Shown: piece by piece, positions 34,126 through 42,980 of the stretch
How the letters are laid out: each line of letters starts with the position of its first letter
Numbering within the stretch: the first letter of the stretch is position 1
Assembly (NCBI GenBank): GCA_018711185.1
Contig: DVIQ01000024.1
Location: forward strand, 33,049 to 97,048
Reading direction: 5' to 3'
Length of the DNA: 64,000 nt
From: Candidatus Limivivens intestinipullorum
Lineage (GTDB): Bacteria; Bacillota; Clostridia; Lachnospirales; Lachnospiraceae
Notes under the pieces: model-generated
What the model saw: only the letters and a program-made list of their open reading frames with translations
Databases searched by the model: none
Told to the model about the DNA's origin: nothing
Program-made: the position numbers and the translations under genes

Positions 34126-34980
34126 ATGTCTGCCAATCAGAAACAGACTGCCATGCAGTCCCAGAAGCTTATGATCTTTGTGCTGAGCATGTCCCTGTAC
34201 GGACTTGCGACTCTTTTTACGGAGCTGATTCCCAAGTTCCAGGTTGGACTTGTGGAGTTTTCCGTGGAATATTTCCTTTTCATCCCGCTGGTTCTGGCTA
34301 TGCTCTTTGATCCCTTATCCGCGGCTCTCGGCGCGGCCACCGGCGAGCTGGTGTTCAGCGAAATCATGCTTGGCCAGTTCGGAGGCCTCGGCGAACTGGA
34401 GAAATTTCTCACCGTCACCATCGGCGTCTACCTTGCCGGCCGTATGGTCCGCAATCCCAAAAACCGCGCCCTTGTGGGAGCTGCCGCCTTCCTCGGCACC
34501 GCAGCCCAGCTTTTTATGGGTATGGTTGTGGATATTCTGAAGGTTCAGTTTGCCGTGGAGGATTTTGAGGCCGTGGCCGGACTTCCGGAGAGTGTTTTCT
34601 TCACAGAGGGGTTTGCCTTTTTGAATGACCTGCTCTTTTCCGGCATCCTTTTCTGCCTGCTGCCGACCTTGTACCTGGTTCCCAGGCTCTACGGCAAGAT
34701 TGAGCCCCTGCTGGGTATGCGGCCCCGCACTGCCGAGAACAGCCTTGGCAAAATCAGTCTGAAAACCATCGTGGTCTGTCTCGCGTTCTTCGCCTGCGCC
34801 GCAGCCGCCGAGCTTCTGGCTTCCAGCGGCATGGAACTCATCGACTGGGAAGCCTCCTGGGCAGAGAGCGGCACAGCCATGGCCGTGGGAATTGCCGCGG
34901 CGGCCATCCTCGCGCTGGCTGTTCTAGCCGTTCTGAAGAAAAGAGCAGCTTCTATAGACAAGGCGGTTGAACGCCCATGA
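34126..34980 (+). CDS. putative ECF transporter substrate-binding (S) membrane protein
   Basis: 284 aa, about seven or eight membrane helices (for example LMIFVLSMSLYGLATLFTEL; FLFIPLVLAMLFDPLSAALG; LNDLLFSGILFCLLPTLYLV; MAVGIAAAAILALAVLAVLK). GGAGG lies 7 nt before the ATG. The gene overlaps the following ATPase gene by 4 nt (ATGA), and an EcfT gene follows, so it is in the position of the S component. It is longer than typical S proteins (about 180-220 aa) because of extra C-terminal helices. I recognise no ligand signature. Relatives are sometimes mis-named FtsQ in databases (recollection). Confidence 0.7.
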   Translation: MSANQKQTAMQSQKLMIFVLSMSLYGLATLFTELIPKFQVGLVEFSVEYFLFIPLVLAMLFDPLSAALGAATGELVFSEIMLGQFGGLGELEKFLTVTIGVYLAGRMVRNPKNRALVGAAAFLGTAAQLFMGMVVDILKVQFAVEDFEAVAGLPESVFFTEGFAFLNDLLFSGILFCLLPTLYLVPRLYGKIEPLLGMRPRTAENSLGKISLKTIVVCLAFFACAAAAELLASSGMELIDWEASWAESGTAMAVGIAAAAILALAVLAVLKKRAASIDKAVERP

Positions 34981-36680
34981 GCCTCATTCACATTCAGGAT
35001 CTTACCTTTACCTATCCCGGCGCAAGCACACCCATCCTGCGAAATTTTTCCCTGGATGTGGAAGCCGGCGATTTCCTGGCAGTCGTCGGAAACAACGGCT
35101 GCGGGAAATCCACCCTCTGCAAAACCCTGAACGGGCTGATTCCCCATTTTATCGCCGGCGATTTTTCCGGAACGGTTCTCGTGGACGGCGAAAACACCCT
35201 GGACATGGACGTGGGAACCCTGGCCCGGCGGGTCGGCTATGTCTATCAGGATTTTGAGAATCAGATCGTCCGGCCCACCGTCCTGGACGACGCCTCCTAC
35301 GCCTGCTTAAACTACGGCATGGAGGATTACCTGGACCGCGGGAAAAAGGCCTTGGAGCTGTCCGGACTCTCCGGGAGGGAGAAGGATTACATCTGGCAGC
35401 TCTCCGGCGGCCAGACCCATCTTCTGGCGCTGGCGGGAGCCCTTGCCCTGGGGCCGGATGTGCTGATTCTGGACGAACCCATCGCCCAGCTTGATCCCGC
35501 CCACGCGGACCGTATCTATCAGATTCTCCGCGACCTGAACCAGAAGCAGGGAAAAACCATCATCGTCATCGAACACCATACGGAATACATCGCCGACTAC
35601 TGCCGGCACGTTTTGCTGATGAAAGACGGCCGGGCCGTCTGGAAGCTGCCGGTGCGGGAGGCCCTTGGACGGGTGGAGGAGCTGGAAGAAAGCAGTATTT
35701 TCCCTCCTCAGGTGACCATCGCCGCCTCCCGTCTCCAAAAACAGGGCCGATACCTTCCCTGCGCTCCCCTGCCGGTGACGGTTTCCGAGGGAACCAGGGC
35801 CTTTCAAAAGCTGTCCTGGAAAACGCAGCCGGCTCCGGAAAAGGCAAAAGCCGAACCGCCGCGCCCTGTGGCGTCCTTTTTCAATGTCTCCGCTTCCTAC
35901 CGTTCTGTAAAAGGGGAACCTCATAAGGTCTTTGAGGACCTGAACCTGACCCTCCGCTCCGGCGAAAACATTGCCCTGGTAGGGACAAACGGCGCGGGAA
36001 AATCAACGCTCATGAAGCTTCTGACCGGACTGATCCGCCCCGGAAGCGGCAATATCTCCCTGGGCGGCCGTCTCATTTCCGAGGCCTCTCCGGAAGAAAT
36101 TTCACAGACCGTTTCCCTGGTTTACCAGAACCCGGAGGACATGTTTATCAAGGACAGCATTAAAAACGACATCGCCTACGCCATGCAGGCGCGGAAAATC
36201 CCGGACTGGGAAGAAAAAACACGGCTGCTCCTTAAACGCTTCCGCCTTACGGACCTCGCGAACCGGGACGGACGGCTGCTGTCCGGCGGACAGATGCGCC
36301 GGGCAAGCCTTGCCATCGGCGTGGCCCTGAACCCGAAAATTCTTCTTCTGGATGAGCCCACGGCAAATCTGGACATTGCCACCCGCAAAGAAATCATGTA
36401 TACTCTGAAAGAAATGAAGGATATTACGGAAACCGTCATGATCGCCACCCACGACATGCAGCTTGTCTGCGAATGGGCGGACCGGATTCTTGTGCTGCAT
36501 CAGGGACGCGTTGCCGCCGACGGCACCAGAGATGAAATTTTCGCTGACCGCAGGCTTCTTGACCTGGTCGGCATACGTCCCCCGGAAATCTTTGCCCTGG
36601 GACGGGCGCTGGATGAACGGGCGCTGTGCTATACAGTGGATGATTTTTTAAACGCATTTAAGGAGACACGCGATGAGTAA
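34977..36680 (+). CDS. energy-coupling factor transporter, fused double ATPase
   Basis: 567 aa with two complete ABC cassettes in one chain, equivalent to EcfA plus EcfA'. Cassette 1: Walker A GNNGCGKST (residues 38-46), signature LSGGQTHLL, Walker B LILDEPIAQLDP. Cassette 2 (from about residue 300): Walker A GTNGAGKST, Q-loop VYQNPEDMF, signature LSGGQMRRA, Walker B LLLDEPTANLD. The first signature is slightly unusual (QTHLL for QKQR). It overlaps its neighbours by 4 nt and 8 nt, so the three genes are translationally coupled. Confidence 0.95.
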   Translation: MSLIHIQDLTFTYPGASTPILRNFSLDVEAGDFLAVVGNNGCGKSTLCKTLNGLIPHFIAGDFSGTVLVDGENTLDMDVGTLARRVGYVYQDFENQIVRPTVLDDASYACLNYGMEDYLDRGKKALELSGLSGREKDYIWQLSGGQTHLLALAGALALGPDVLILDEPIAQLDPAHADRIYQILRDLNQKQGKTIIVIEHHTEYIADYCRHVLLMKDGRAVWKLPVREALGRVEELEESSIFPPQVTIAASRLQKQGRYLPCAPLPVTVSEGTRAFQKLSWKTQPAPEKAKAEPPRPVASFFNVSASYRSVKGEPHKVFEDLNLTLRSGENIALVGTNGAGKSTLMKLLTGLIRPGSGNISLGGRLISEASPEEISQTVSLVYQNPEDMFIKDSIKNDIAYAMQARKIPDWEEKTRLLLKRFRLTDLANRDGRLLSGGQMRRASLAIGVALNPKILLLDEPTANLDIATRKEIMYTLKEMKDITETVMIATHDMQLVCEWADRILVLHQGRVAADGTRDEIFADRRLLDLVGIRPPEIFALGRALDERALCYTVDDFLNAFKETRDE

Positions 36681-37509
36681 ATGGATGCAGAAGCTTTCCG
36701 AAAATATCCTGGACAAATTTTCCATGGATTTTCTCCGCAGCCAGGTTCTGAAAAACGCCTACGGCAACGACGACACGGTCATCGCCGGCCTGGACCCCAG
36801 GATTTTGCTGGCCTGGTATCTGTTTTTCGCCATAGTGCCCTGGTTCGCGGATGATATACCCTTTTTGCTTGGCTGCTTTCTTCTGGTCATGGTCACCACG
36901 GTCCTTGCCAGAGTCGCCGGCCTGGTGCTTTTTCTCTTCGTTCTGGGCATATTTACCCAGACCGGATACCTGCTGATTTTCACCCTGCTTTTTGGAGGCG
37001 ACGCCTCCTCCGTGGCGCCCCTTCTGGTGCTTACCCTGAAGGTCGCCACCGTATCCCTGGCCTCTGTCACCGTTTTCTCCGGTCTGGACCCGGACCGGCT
37101 CTCCAACGGCCTGATGTGGTACGGCTGCCCGGAACGCCTGTCCTTCTCCATCTCCTACGCCTACCGGATGCTTCCCATCCTGATGGAGGAATTTCAGAAC
37201 GTTCTTCTGTCCTACCGTCTCCGGGGAAATCCCCCCGCCCACGATACCGCGGCCGGAAAGATCCGCTACCTGGTTTATCAGGTCCGCATTATAATCCAGT
37301 CCTTCTACCCGCTGATGCTGAACACGGCCAAGCGTTCCCGCACCACGGTGGAGGCTTTGGAGCTTCGGGGATACCGGTACGCCCAGTCCAGCAGGCAGGT
37401 GCGCCGCATGAAGCTGGCTTCCCTGAAGGTAACCTTGAACGACTTGATTTTTTTAACCGCCTCCATCCTGTGGACCGCGGTTTCCATCCTGGCCTCCGGC
37501 CTGATCTGA
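36673..37509 (+). CDS. energy-coupling factor transporter transmembrane protein EcfT
   Basis: 278 aa membrane protein linking the ATPases to the S component. Hydrophobic helices include LLAWYLFFAIVPWFADDIPF and VLFLFVLGIFTQTGYLLIFT. Coupling-helix motifs with the A-R-G pattern typical of EcfT appear as TAKRSRTTVEALELRGYRYA. It overlaps the ATPase gene and is followed 13 nt later by the PHP gene. Confidence 0.92.
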   Translation: MSKWMQKLSENILDKFSMDFLRSQVLKNAYGNDDTVIAGLDPRILLAWYLFFAIVPWFADDIPFLLGCFLLVMVTTVLARVAGLVLFLFVLGIFTQTGYLLIFTLLFGGDASSVAPLLVLTLKVATVSLASVTVFSGLDPDRLSNGLMWYGCPERLSFSISYAYRMLPILMEEFQNVLLSYRLRGNPPAHDTAAGKIRYLVYQVRIIIQSFYPLMLNTAKRSRTTVEALELRGYRYAQSSRQVRRMKLASLKVTLNDLIFLTASILWTAVSILASGLI

Positions 37510-37522
37510 AAGGAGCTTTCTG

Positions 37523-38317
37523 TTGTTTATTGATTTTCACACCCATGGAAAATTGGCGAAAAAGCTGCCGTTTTCCCCTGACTATACCCACTGGCTTTTC
37601 CGTGAGGCCAAAGAATCCGGTCTGGACGCCCTCTGTCTCACGGAACATTTCAATACCCTTGGTTTTGCCCAGGTTTACCGCTATATCCGGGACTGCTCCG
37701 ACCGCGCGGGGGATACCCTTCTCTTCGACGGCCTGCGGATTTTCCCCGGAATGGAGACCGACATCGCCGAGGGCGGCCATGTTCTCTCCATCGGTCCCCT
37801 GGACGCCATCCTGGAACTGAACCGCCGCCTGGAACCCTTCAAAGAAAAAGGGAAATTTCTCCCCTTTTCCAGACTGATGGACCTGTTCGAGGCTTATCCC
37901 GTCCTTGTGGGCGCGGGCCATCCCTTCCGTGAGGGCGGCCATATCCCGGACCTTCCTCTTGAGGAACTTTCCCGTTTTCATTTTCTTGACCTGAACGGCA
38001 AGGACGTGGCCCAGGACCGGGAACGCACGGAAATCCTCACCTACACCCTGGGGCAAAAGCTTGGCAAGCCCGTGGTAGGCGGGAGCGATACCCACCAGGC
38101 AGTCCAGTACGGATGCATCCGCACGGAATTTGAAAAAACCTGCGCCACGGTTTCCTCACTTTTTGAGGAAATGCGGGCAGGCCGGTATGCCATCCGCATA
38201 TCGGACTATGCCGGCTCCCAGGTCAAGGCCGCCGGAACGCTGAAGCTTGCCCTGAAAGAAATCCACGCCCTGGGAGGCGACTATGTATCGGTACTGCTGG
38301 GAAAAAACGCCGCTTAA
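37523..38317 (+). CDS. PHP-domain phosphoesterase-like protein
   Basis: 264 aa. The start is TTG at 37523 (GGAG 8 nt upstream); no ATG fits better. The PHP metal motif is FIDFHTHG near the N-terminus, with further ligands in CLTEHFNTLG, GMETDIAEGGH, VGAGHPFREGGH and VVGGSDTH. Family members hydrolyse phosphate esters such as histidinol phosphate or act as nucleases. Here it is in an operon with an ECF transporter, so it may act on the imported compound or its phosphorylated product (inference). The substrate is unknown. Confidence 0.85.
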   Translation: MFIDFHTHGKLAKKLPFSPDYTHWLFREAKESGLDALCLTEHFNTLGFAQVYRYIRDCSDRAGDTLLFDGLRIFPGMETDIAEGGHVLSIGPLDAILELNRRLEPFKEKGKFLPFSRLMDLFEAYPVLVGAGHPFREGGHIPDLPLEELSRFHFLDLNGKDVAQDRERTEILTYTLGQKLGKPVVGGSDTHQAVQYGCIRTEFEKTCATVSSLFEEMRAGRYAIRISDYAGSQVKAAGTLKLALKEIHALGGDYVSVLLGKNAA

Positions 38318-38337
38318 CACTTGAAAGGAGCGCAGTT

Positions 38338-39171
38338 ATGCTGTATCTGAATTTTCCGGAAAGCCCAGAGAGGCTTACCCCCGCGGAACAGAATATCCTG
38401 GATTTTATTGAAGAATACCGGGAGGAATTTCTCTTTATGACCATCGGCCAGATGGCGGAACGCCTTGGCGTCTCTGAGGCCACCATCTCCCGCTTTGCCC
38501 GTCATATGGGCTGTCAGGATTTCAAAAGCCTGAAGGCTGCCGTTATGGAGCAGTCCCGCCCCCAGGGAGCTGTGGGAAAGCTGGCGCAGACCCTTTTAAA
38601 GGATGAAGCCTTTCAGGCTGCCGGCTACTTTCAGACGCAGATGCGCTTTCTTGAAAAAACGGCGGAGAATCTGGACCCGGAGGTTTTTGATCAGGCGGCT
38701 GTCGCGATCCTTTCCGCCGGCAGAATCTTTATCCATGGAAAAAGCGCCTCCGCCTCCATGGCGCAGCTTCTTTTTTTCCGGCTGCGCAGACTTGGCCTGG
38801 CCGTCTCGCTTCTGCCCTCCGGCGGCTCCGAAATCGCGGAGGGTCTGGCCCTGGCAGGCCCCAAAGACCTGGTGATTCTGTTCTGCTTCTCCAAAATTTC
38901 CAGCGAGGCGCGCTTTCTGCTGGACTGCCGGAAAACGGCAGGCTACAAAACCCTGGCCTTCACCAGCCGTCTCCGGACGCAGCCCAAAGAGCAGGCGGAT
39001 TTAAACCTTTACGTCTGCCGGGGTCCGGAGCAGGAATACCATTCCATGACAGCCGCCGCCGCTATGATCGACGCCCTGGTCGTCGCCCTCTCCAAAAAGG
39101 CCGGTCCGGAGGGTATGAAAAATTTGTCCGCCGTCCAGGACCTGAAAAAACGCTACGGAAACGGAACTTAA
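38338..39171 (+). CDS. MurR/RpiR family transcriptional regulator
   Basis: 277 aa. N-terminal HTH_6 (about residues 12-85, with FMTIGQMAERLGVSEATISR and FARHMGCQDFKSLKAAV) and a C-terminal SIS sugar-phosphate-binding domain (about 115-250, with AGRIFIHGKSASASMAQLLF and DLVILFCFSKISSEARFLLD). AAAGGAG lies 9 nt before the ATG. It is the last gene of the ECF operon and probably regulates it in response to a phosphorylated sugar or related ligand. Confidence 0.92.
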   Translation: MLYLNFPESPERLTPAEQNILDFIEEYREEFLFMTIGQMAERLGVSEATISRFARHMGCQDFKSLKAAVMEQSRPQGAVGKLAQTLLKDEAFQAAGYFQTQMRFLEKTAENLDPEVFDQAAVAILSAGRIFIHGKSASASMAQLLFFRLRRLGLAVSLLPSGGSEIAEGLALAGPKDLVILFCFSKISSEARFLLDCRKTAGYKTLAFTSRLRTQPKEQADLNLYVCRGPEQEYHSMTAAAAMIDALVVALSKKAGPEGMKNLSAVQDLKKRYGNGT

Positions 39172-39265
39172 TCCGCCGGCGCGGCAATGGGCCGCGAACG
39201 CCGCATATTTCTCCAAATCCAGGGAAATACTGGGTAGGAATCGGAACTTTTAACCAGGAGGCTGT

Positions 39266-39943
39266 ATGTTAGAGAACTATTTATTTTTACTCAAAGATTA
39301 CCCGTTCTTTTCCGGAATGACGGAAGCGGAAATGCTTTCCGTTCTGCGCTGCACAGACGCGCAGATTCTTTCCAAAGCGAAGGGCACGTATCTTCTCCGG
39401 GCCGGAGACTGTACAACCTCCATGGGCCTGGTTCTCGAAGGGGCTGTGATCGTGGAGCAGGTAGATCTGTGGGGCCACCGGAATATTATGAATAAAATCG
39501 AGGCCGGCGGATTCTTTGGCGAATCCTTCGCGGCTACCCCCGGCGCGGTTCTGAACATCAACGTGGTGGCCGCCGAAAGCTGCGAAGTATTGATGCTCAG
39601 CATCAGCCGTCTTCTCCAGGTATGCTCCAATGCCTGCGAGCACCACAATAAGCTGATCCGGAATCTGGTTTCCGTTCTTGCCGAAAAAGTGCTGCTCTTT
39701 AACGCCAAAATCACACACATAAGCAAGCGAAGCACCAGGGAAAAGCTGCTGTCCTATCTCTCCTCGGAAGCTCTGCGCCAGGGAAAACGCTCCTTTTCCA
39801 TTCCCTTTGACCGGCAGCAGCTTGCGGACTACCTGTGCGTGGACAGGGCTGCCATGTCATCCGAACTCTCTAAGCTGCAGCAGGAAGGGATCCTAAAGAC
39901 CAACCGAAAACATTTTGAGCTTCTTACGGCCGTGGAACTGTGA
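39266..39943 (+). CDS. Crp/Fnr family transcriptional regulator
   Basis: 225 aa. Cyclic-nucleotide-binding-like beta-roll (about residues 10-125, with LLRAGDCTTSMGLVLEGAVI and GGFFGESFAATPG) followed by an HTH_Crp domain (about 150-220, FDRQQLADYLCVDRAAMSSE). It has several cysteines (C29, C48, C104, C117, C121) but no N-terminal Fnr cluster, so oxygen sensing by an FeS centre is not evident. GGAGG lies upstream. It is monocistronic and converges with the anti-sigma gene. Its target is unknown. Confidence 0.9.
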   Translation: MLENYLFLLKDYPFFSGMTEAEMLSVLRCTDAQILSKAKGTYLLRAGDCTTSMGLVLEGAVIVEQVDLWGHRNIMNKIEAGGFFGESFAATPGAVLNINVVAAESCEVLMLSISRLLQVCSNACEHHNKLIRNLVSVLAEKVLLFNAKITHISKRSTREKLLSYLSSEALRQGKRSFSIPFDRQQLADYLCVDRAAMSSELSKLQQEGILKTNRKHFELLTAVEL

Positions 39944-39960
39944 CGGCGGCAGCGCCGCGC

Positions 39961-40917
39961 TCACCCGCCACTTTCTTTTATTTCCTTCTTTAGCCGCCAG
40001 ATATTATGGGCCAGCAGCAGACCACTGTAAAGCAGAAGCGACAGAAACAGAATCAGGAAAAAATCCCGCTCCAAAGCATAAGACGTTGTGCTGATCCCTT
40101 TCACGATGCAAAAGCTGATAAGGTAGGAAACCGGATATAAGCCGACGCGCTCTGCCCAAACGCGCCATTCTGCCTTCTTTCGGGTCAAAAGCCACCAAAC
40201 GGCTGAAGCAGCCAGGGCCGCTATCGCAAGGAGTAAATAATATCCCAGAGACAAACGCGGCAGGACCGTCACAGACCCGTAGTTCACATCCTTTTCAATG
40301 GGGTCTTCCGCGGCAGGATCGTATTTTCCGATACAGATATTTTCACTTCCGTCATTGGGCACATAGACCGCGATAACCGGCTTCGTCTGCCCGGTTGTCA
40401 CTGCGGTCGACAGCTTTCCATTTCCTTTTGCGAACCACTGATCCCAGAGGGAAGTCCATGCCTGAATATCGCAGTAACAAAAGTCTCCCCCGTCCGGGTC
40501 CTCGTATACGGTATAGTCAAAACCCGTTACTTTTTCGTCGAAGGTCAGCAGCATCCCCTGCTCTCCCTGCTCGTCTATGGTAACCAGTTCTTCGGAATAG
40601 GGGAAATAAATGGGGGCATCCAAAACTGCGAAAGCAGAGAGAAACAGTGCCGCCACAAATACGGCTGTCAAGGCGATCGTCTGTATTCTCTTGATTTTCA
40701 GTTTCCGGCCAAGGGCCAAAAGCGGCGCGGCATCGGCTGTTTTACGGGCCGGATACGATTCTTCCAGACACCGCGGCTCCTTCATACTCTGGAATTCCTC
40801 CCGGCATGCTTCACAGCCTTTTAAATGTTCTTCTATGAAGTCCGCGGTATCGGGGCGAACCATCTTTTCCGCGTAGAGCGGCAAAAGGTCTCGTATAACG
40901 CTGCATTCATTTCTCAT
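39961..40917 (-). CDS. zinc-finger anti-sigma factor, membrane-bound
   Basis: 318 aa. The N-terminal zinc anti-sigma motif HxxxCxxC is complete: H31, C35 and C38 in EEHLKGCEAC. A membrane helix follows (about residues 75-97, IQTIALTAVFVAALFLSAFA), then an extracytoplasmic domain (about 98-215) and three or four more C-terminal helices (LGYYLLLAIAALAASAVWWL and others). The C-terminal helices are unusual for the RsiW type. It overlaps the sigma factor gene by 11 nt. Confidence 0.88.
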   Translation of the reverse strand: MRNECSVIRDLLPLYAEKMVRPDTADFIEEHLKGCEACREEFQSMKEPRCLEESYPARKTADAAPLLALGRKLKIKRIQTIALTAVFVAALFLSAFAVLDAPIYFPYSEELVTIDEQGEQGMLLTFDEKVTGFDYTVYEDPDGGDFCYCDIQAWTSLWDQWFAKGNGKLSTAVTTGQTKPVIAVYVPNDGSENICIGKYDPAAEDPIEKDVNYGSVTVLPRLSLGYYLLLAIAALAASAVWWLLTRKKAEWRVWAERVGLYPVSYLISFCIVKGISTTSYALERDFFLILFLSLLLYSGLLLAHNIWRLKKEIKESGG

Positions 40918-41410
40918 AGGCTTTGTCCTCCATCCTTGTTTTAATCATTGCTTTGGCCCGGTGGTAGGTCACGCAGGCCCAGTTTTCCGATTTTCCGAAT
41001 ATCTGACCAATCTGCCGGAAACTCAGTTCCGCGAACACCCGCCACATAAAAACCTCTTTGTATGGCTCAGGCGCGTCATGCAGAACCGCCCGGATCCGTG
41101 CCGCCTCGTCGTGTCTGATATACTGTTCTTCGACGGTGCTTTCTTCTGACGGCAATTCCGGCAACTCCCCATTGTCCAGACTGTCCGTTCGTTTCGACTT
41201 CTTCAGATGGGTGCAATAGCAGTTCTTCGCGATCTGACAGAGCCACACGCGAATGTCGCAGTCGCCGCGGAAACCGCCGATTGAACGCATTGCTTTAAAA
41301 AATGTCTCGCTTGTAATTTCCTCCGCCAGGTGCTCGTCGGCAGACAGCCCGCGGATATAGCGGTACACATCATTAAAATAAGTCCGGTATATTTTCTCGA
41401 ACTCCGTCAC
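40907..41410 (-). CDS. ECF-type RNA polymerase sigma factor
   Basis: 167 aa sigma-70 family protein with region 2 (about residues 5-70: FEKIYRTYFNDVYRYIRGLS, EEITSETFFKAMRSIGGFRG) and region 4 (about 105-160: APEPYKEVFMWRVFAELSFR, QIGQIFGKSENWACVTYHRA). Coupled to the anti-sigma gene by an 11-nt overlap, so it is held inactive at the membrane until a signal arrives (family knowledge). The signal and regulon are unknown; autoregulation is usual. Confidence 0.93.
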   Translation of the reverse strand: MTEFEKIYRTYFNDVYRYIRGLSADEHLAEEITSETFFKAMRSIGGFRGDCDIRVWLCQIAKNCYCTHLKKSKRTDSLDNGELPELPSEESTVEEQYIRHDEAARIRAVLHDAPEPYKEVFMWRVFAELSFRQIGQIFGKSENWACVTYHRAKAMIKTRMEDKAYEK

Positions 41411-41516
41411 CCTACCACCTCCTTTCCCCTATAAGACTTAGCAGGAAGCAAAACCTTACAAAATTTTTCGGGCAAATATTGCCGCTTTGCGGCTTCTCAG
41501 AAAGAGCCCACCCTCC

Positions 41517-41633
41517 TCTCTGAAAATCCGCCGCCGAATAGGCGGCATATATTCAGGGATGCCAAGTACGCCCGCCGGATTTTTCCGGGGCGGCGGTATG
41601 CCAGCCCCGCGGGCGTATGCAGGTTTGCTCTGC
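41517..41633 (+). repeat. dispersed structured repeat family A, copy 2
   Basis: Near-identical to copy 1 (about 90% by eye) from CTCTGAAAATCCGCCGCCG to GGGCGTATGCAGGTTT, with the same nested hairpins. It lies between the sigma factor and metA genes. Confidence 0.9.
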
Positions 41634-41681
41634 ACAATAGGAGCAGGGGGCTTACCTGATTCTGTTCAAAAAGCGAACAAA

Positions 41682-41707
41682 AATCGCAGGGTATTTCACC
41701 TGCGATT
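41682..41707 (-). terminator. Rho-independent terminator of metA
   Basis: AATCGCAGG-GTATTTCA-CCTGCGATT followed on the minus strand by TTTTG; 14 nt after the metA stop. Confidence 0.85.
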
Positions 41708-41720
41708 AAGGGCTGCTGCG

Positions 41721-42641
41721 TCAAAACGGCGTCCCGTCCAGATCATACGGCGTCGTCTGATACACATAGTAATTCAGCCAGTTTGTATACAGATTGTTCG
41801 CGTGCGCCCGCCACAGAAGCAGGGGCTTCTTTTCCGGGTCGTTATCCGGATAATAGTTTACCGGCAGCTCGATGGGCAGGCCCTTGGCCTTATCCCGCTT
41901 ATATTCCTGATCCAGGGTCACGCGGTCGTATTCCGGGTGTCCCATAATGTAGATCTGACGGCCATCCTTTGTCATACACAGAAATACGCCGGCCTCCTCC
42001 GACTCCGCCAGGATCATCAGATCGGAGCAGGCCCGGATATCCTCGGCCGCCACCTCCGTGTGGCGGGAATGGGGCGCCAGAAACATATCGTCAAAGCCGC
42101 GCACCAGAGGGATTTTCCGGTTCGCCACCTTATGCCAGTAGAGGCCGAACATTTTTTTCGGAAGCAGGCGCTTTTTCAGGCCATAGTGATAGTAAAGGCC
42201 GGCCTGGGCTCCCCAGCACAGATGAATCGTAGATGTCACGTTGGTGAGGCTCCAGTCCATAATGCGCGTAAGCTCCTCCCAGTAGTCAACCGCTTCAAAC
42301 TCCAAGTGCTCCACCGGGGCCCCGGTAATAATCAGACCGTCAAAACGGTGTTCCTTTACGCTGTCCCAGCTCACATAGAATTTGTTCAGGTGGCTGGTGG
42401 ATGTATTCCTGGACTCATGGCTCTTTACCAGCAGAAACGTCACATCAACCTGGAGGGGCGTGTTGGACAGCGAGCGCAGAAGCTGCAGCTCCGTATCCTC
42501 CTTCAGGGGCATCAGGTTCAAAATCGCGATCTGCAGAGGCCGGATGTCCTGATGGACAGCCCGGTTCTCATCCATGACAAATATATTTTCACGCTCCAAT
42601 ATTTCTTTTGCGGGAAGCTCTCCCTGTACCTTAACCGGCAT
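41721..42641 (-). CDS. metA: homoserine O-acetyltransferase (MetA type)
   Basis: Acylates homoserine in methionine synthesis; cytosolic. 306 aa from the ATG at 42641 (AAGGTG 6 nt upstream), which gives the family start [20 protein letters not shown]. The nucleophile is C142 ([10 protein letters not shown]). Residue 111 is glutamate (GAPVEHLEF); in Bacillus cereus MetA a glutamate here selects acetyl-CoA, while E. coli MetA has glycine and uses succinyl-CoA, so acetyl transfer is predicted. It is flanked by a terminator and is monocistronic. I found no SAM riboswitch upstream. Confidence 0.95.
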   Translation of the reverse strand: MPVKVQGELPAKEILERENIFVMDENRAVHQDIRPLQIAILNLMPLKEDTELQLLRSLSNTPLQVDVTFLLVKSHESRNTSTSHLNKFYVSWDSVKEHRFDGLIITGAPVEHLEFEAVDYWEELTRIMDWSLTNVTSTIHLCWGAQAGLYYHYGLKKRLLPKKMFGLYWHKVANRKIPLVRGFDDMFLAPHSRHTEVAAEDIRACSDLMILAESEEAGVFLCMTKDGRQIYIMGHPEYDRVTLDQEYKRDKAKGLPIELPVNYYPDNDPEKKPLLLWRAHANNLYTNWLNYYVYQTTPYDLDGTPF

Positions 42642-42715
42642 ATTTTCACCTTCCATCTCGTTTTATCATGCAGGGTTCGATTCTGCGCAGAAAGCGCGCA
42701 GATTTGTATCAAAGA

Positions 42716-42743
42716 GGCAGCTTTCCTGACTGCGGAAGCTGCC
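42716..42743 (-). terminator. possible terminator downstream of cls
   Basis: GGCAGCTT and AAGCTGCC arms with an imperfect extension, followed on the minus strand by TCTTTGAT. The U-tract is weak and the hairpin is 240 nt beyond cls, so it could instead belong to the metA leader. Confidence 0.4.
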
Positions 42744-42760
42744 CTGTTACTAGTATACGC

Positions 42761-42890
42761 AACTGTTCAGTGCCTTCACAGTTTCGATTCGCAGGCCCAT
42801 GAAAATCAGCTTCGCTGATGGGGTCTGCTCACACCTGAATCATTTTCTTACGGCCTCATCAGCAAGTGATGCGGCCTGGCCTGAACAGTT
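42761..42890 (+). repeat. family B composite repeat, diverged copy
   Basis: Outer arms AACTGTTCAG (42761-42770) and CTGAACAGTT (42881-42890) enclose ATCAGC-TTC-GCTGAT and GGCC-ATCA-GCAAG-TGAT-GGCC hairpins and the linker CACCTGAATCATTTTCTTACGG. It has the same layout as the 6.26 kb copy with much inner sequence divergence. Flanking TAGTATAC and AGTATAT extend the symmetry. Confidence 0.75.
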
Positions 42891-42980
42891 ACCAGTATAT
42901 CATAATTCTTTGTTTTTACGAAAGCACAATTTCACAGTACAACTGTCCGCCGCGGACAGACGCCGCGCTGTCTTCTTGCG

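Noticed and set aside
42642..42980. SAM or other methionine riboswitch upstream of metA
   Set aside because: No SAM-I core or other known aptamer sequence is seen; the region holds a diverged family B repeat and one hairpin.
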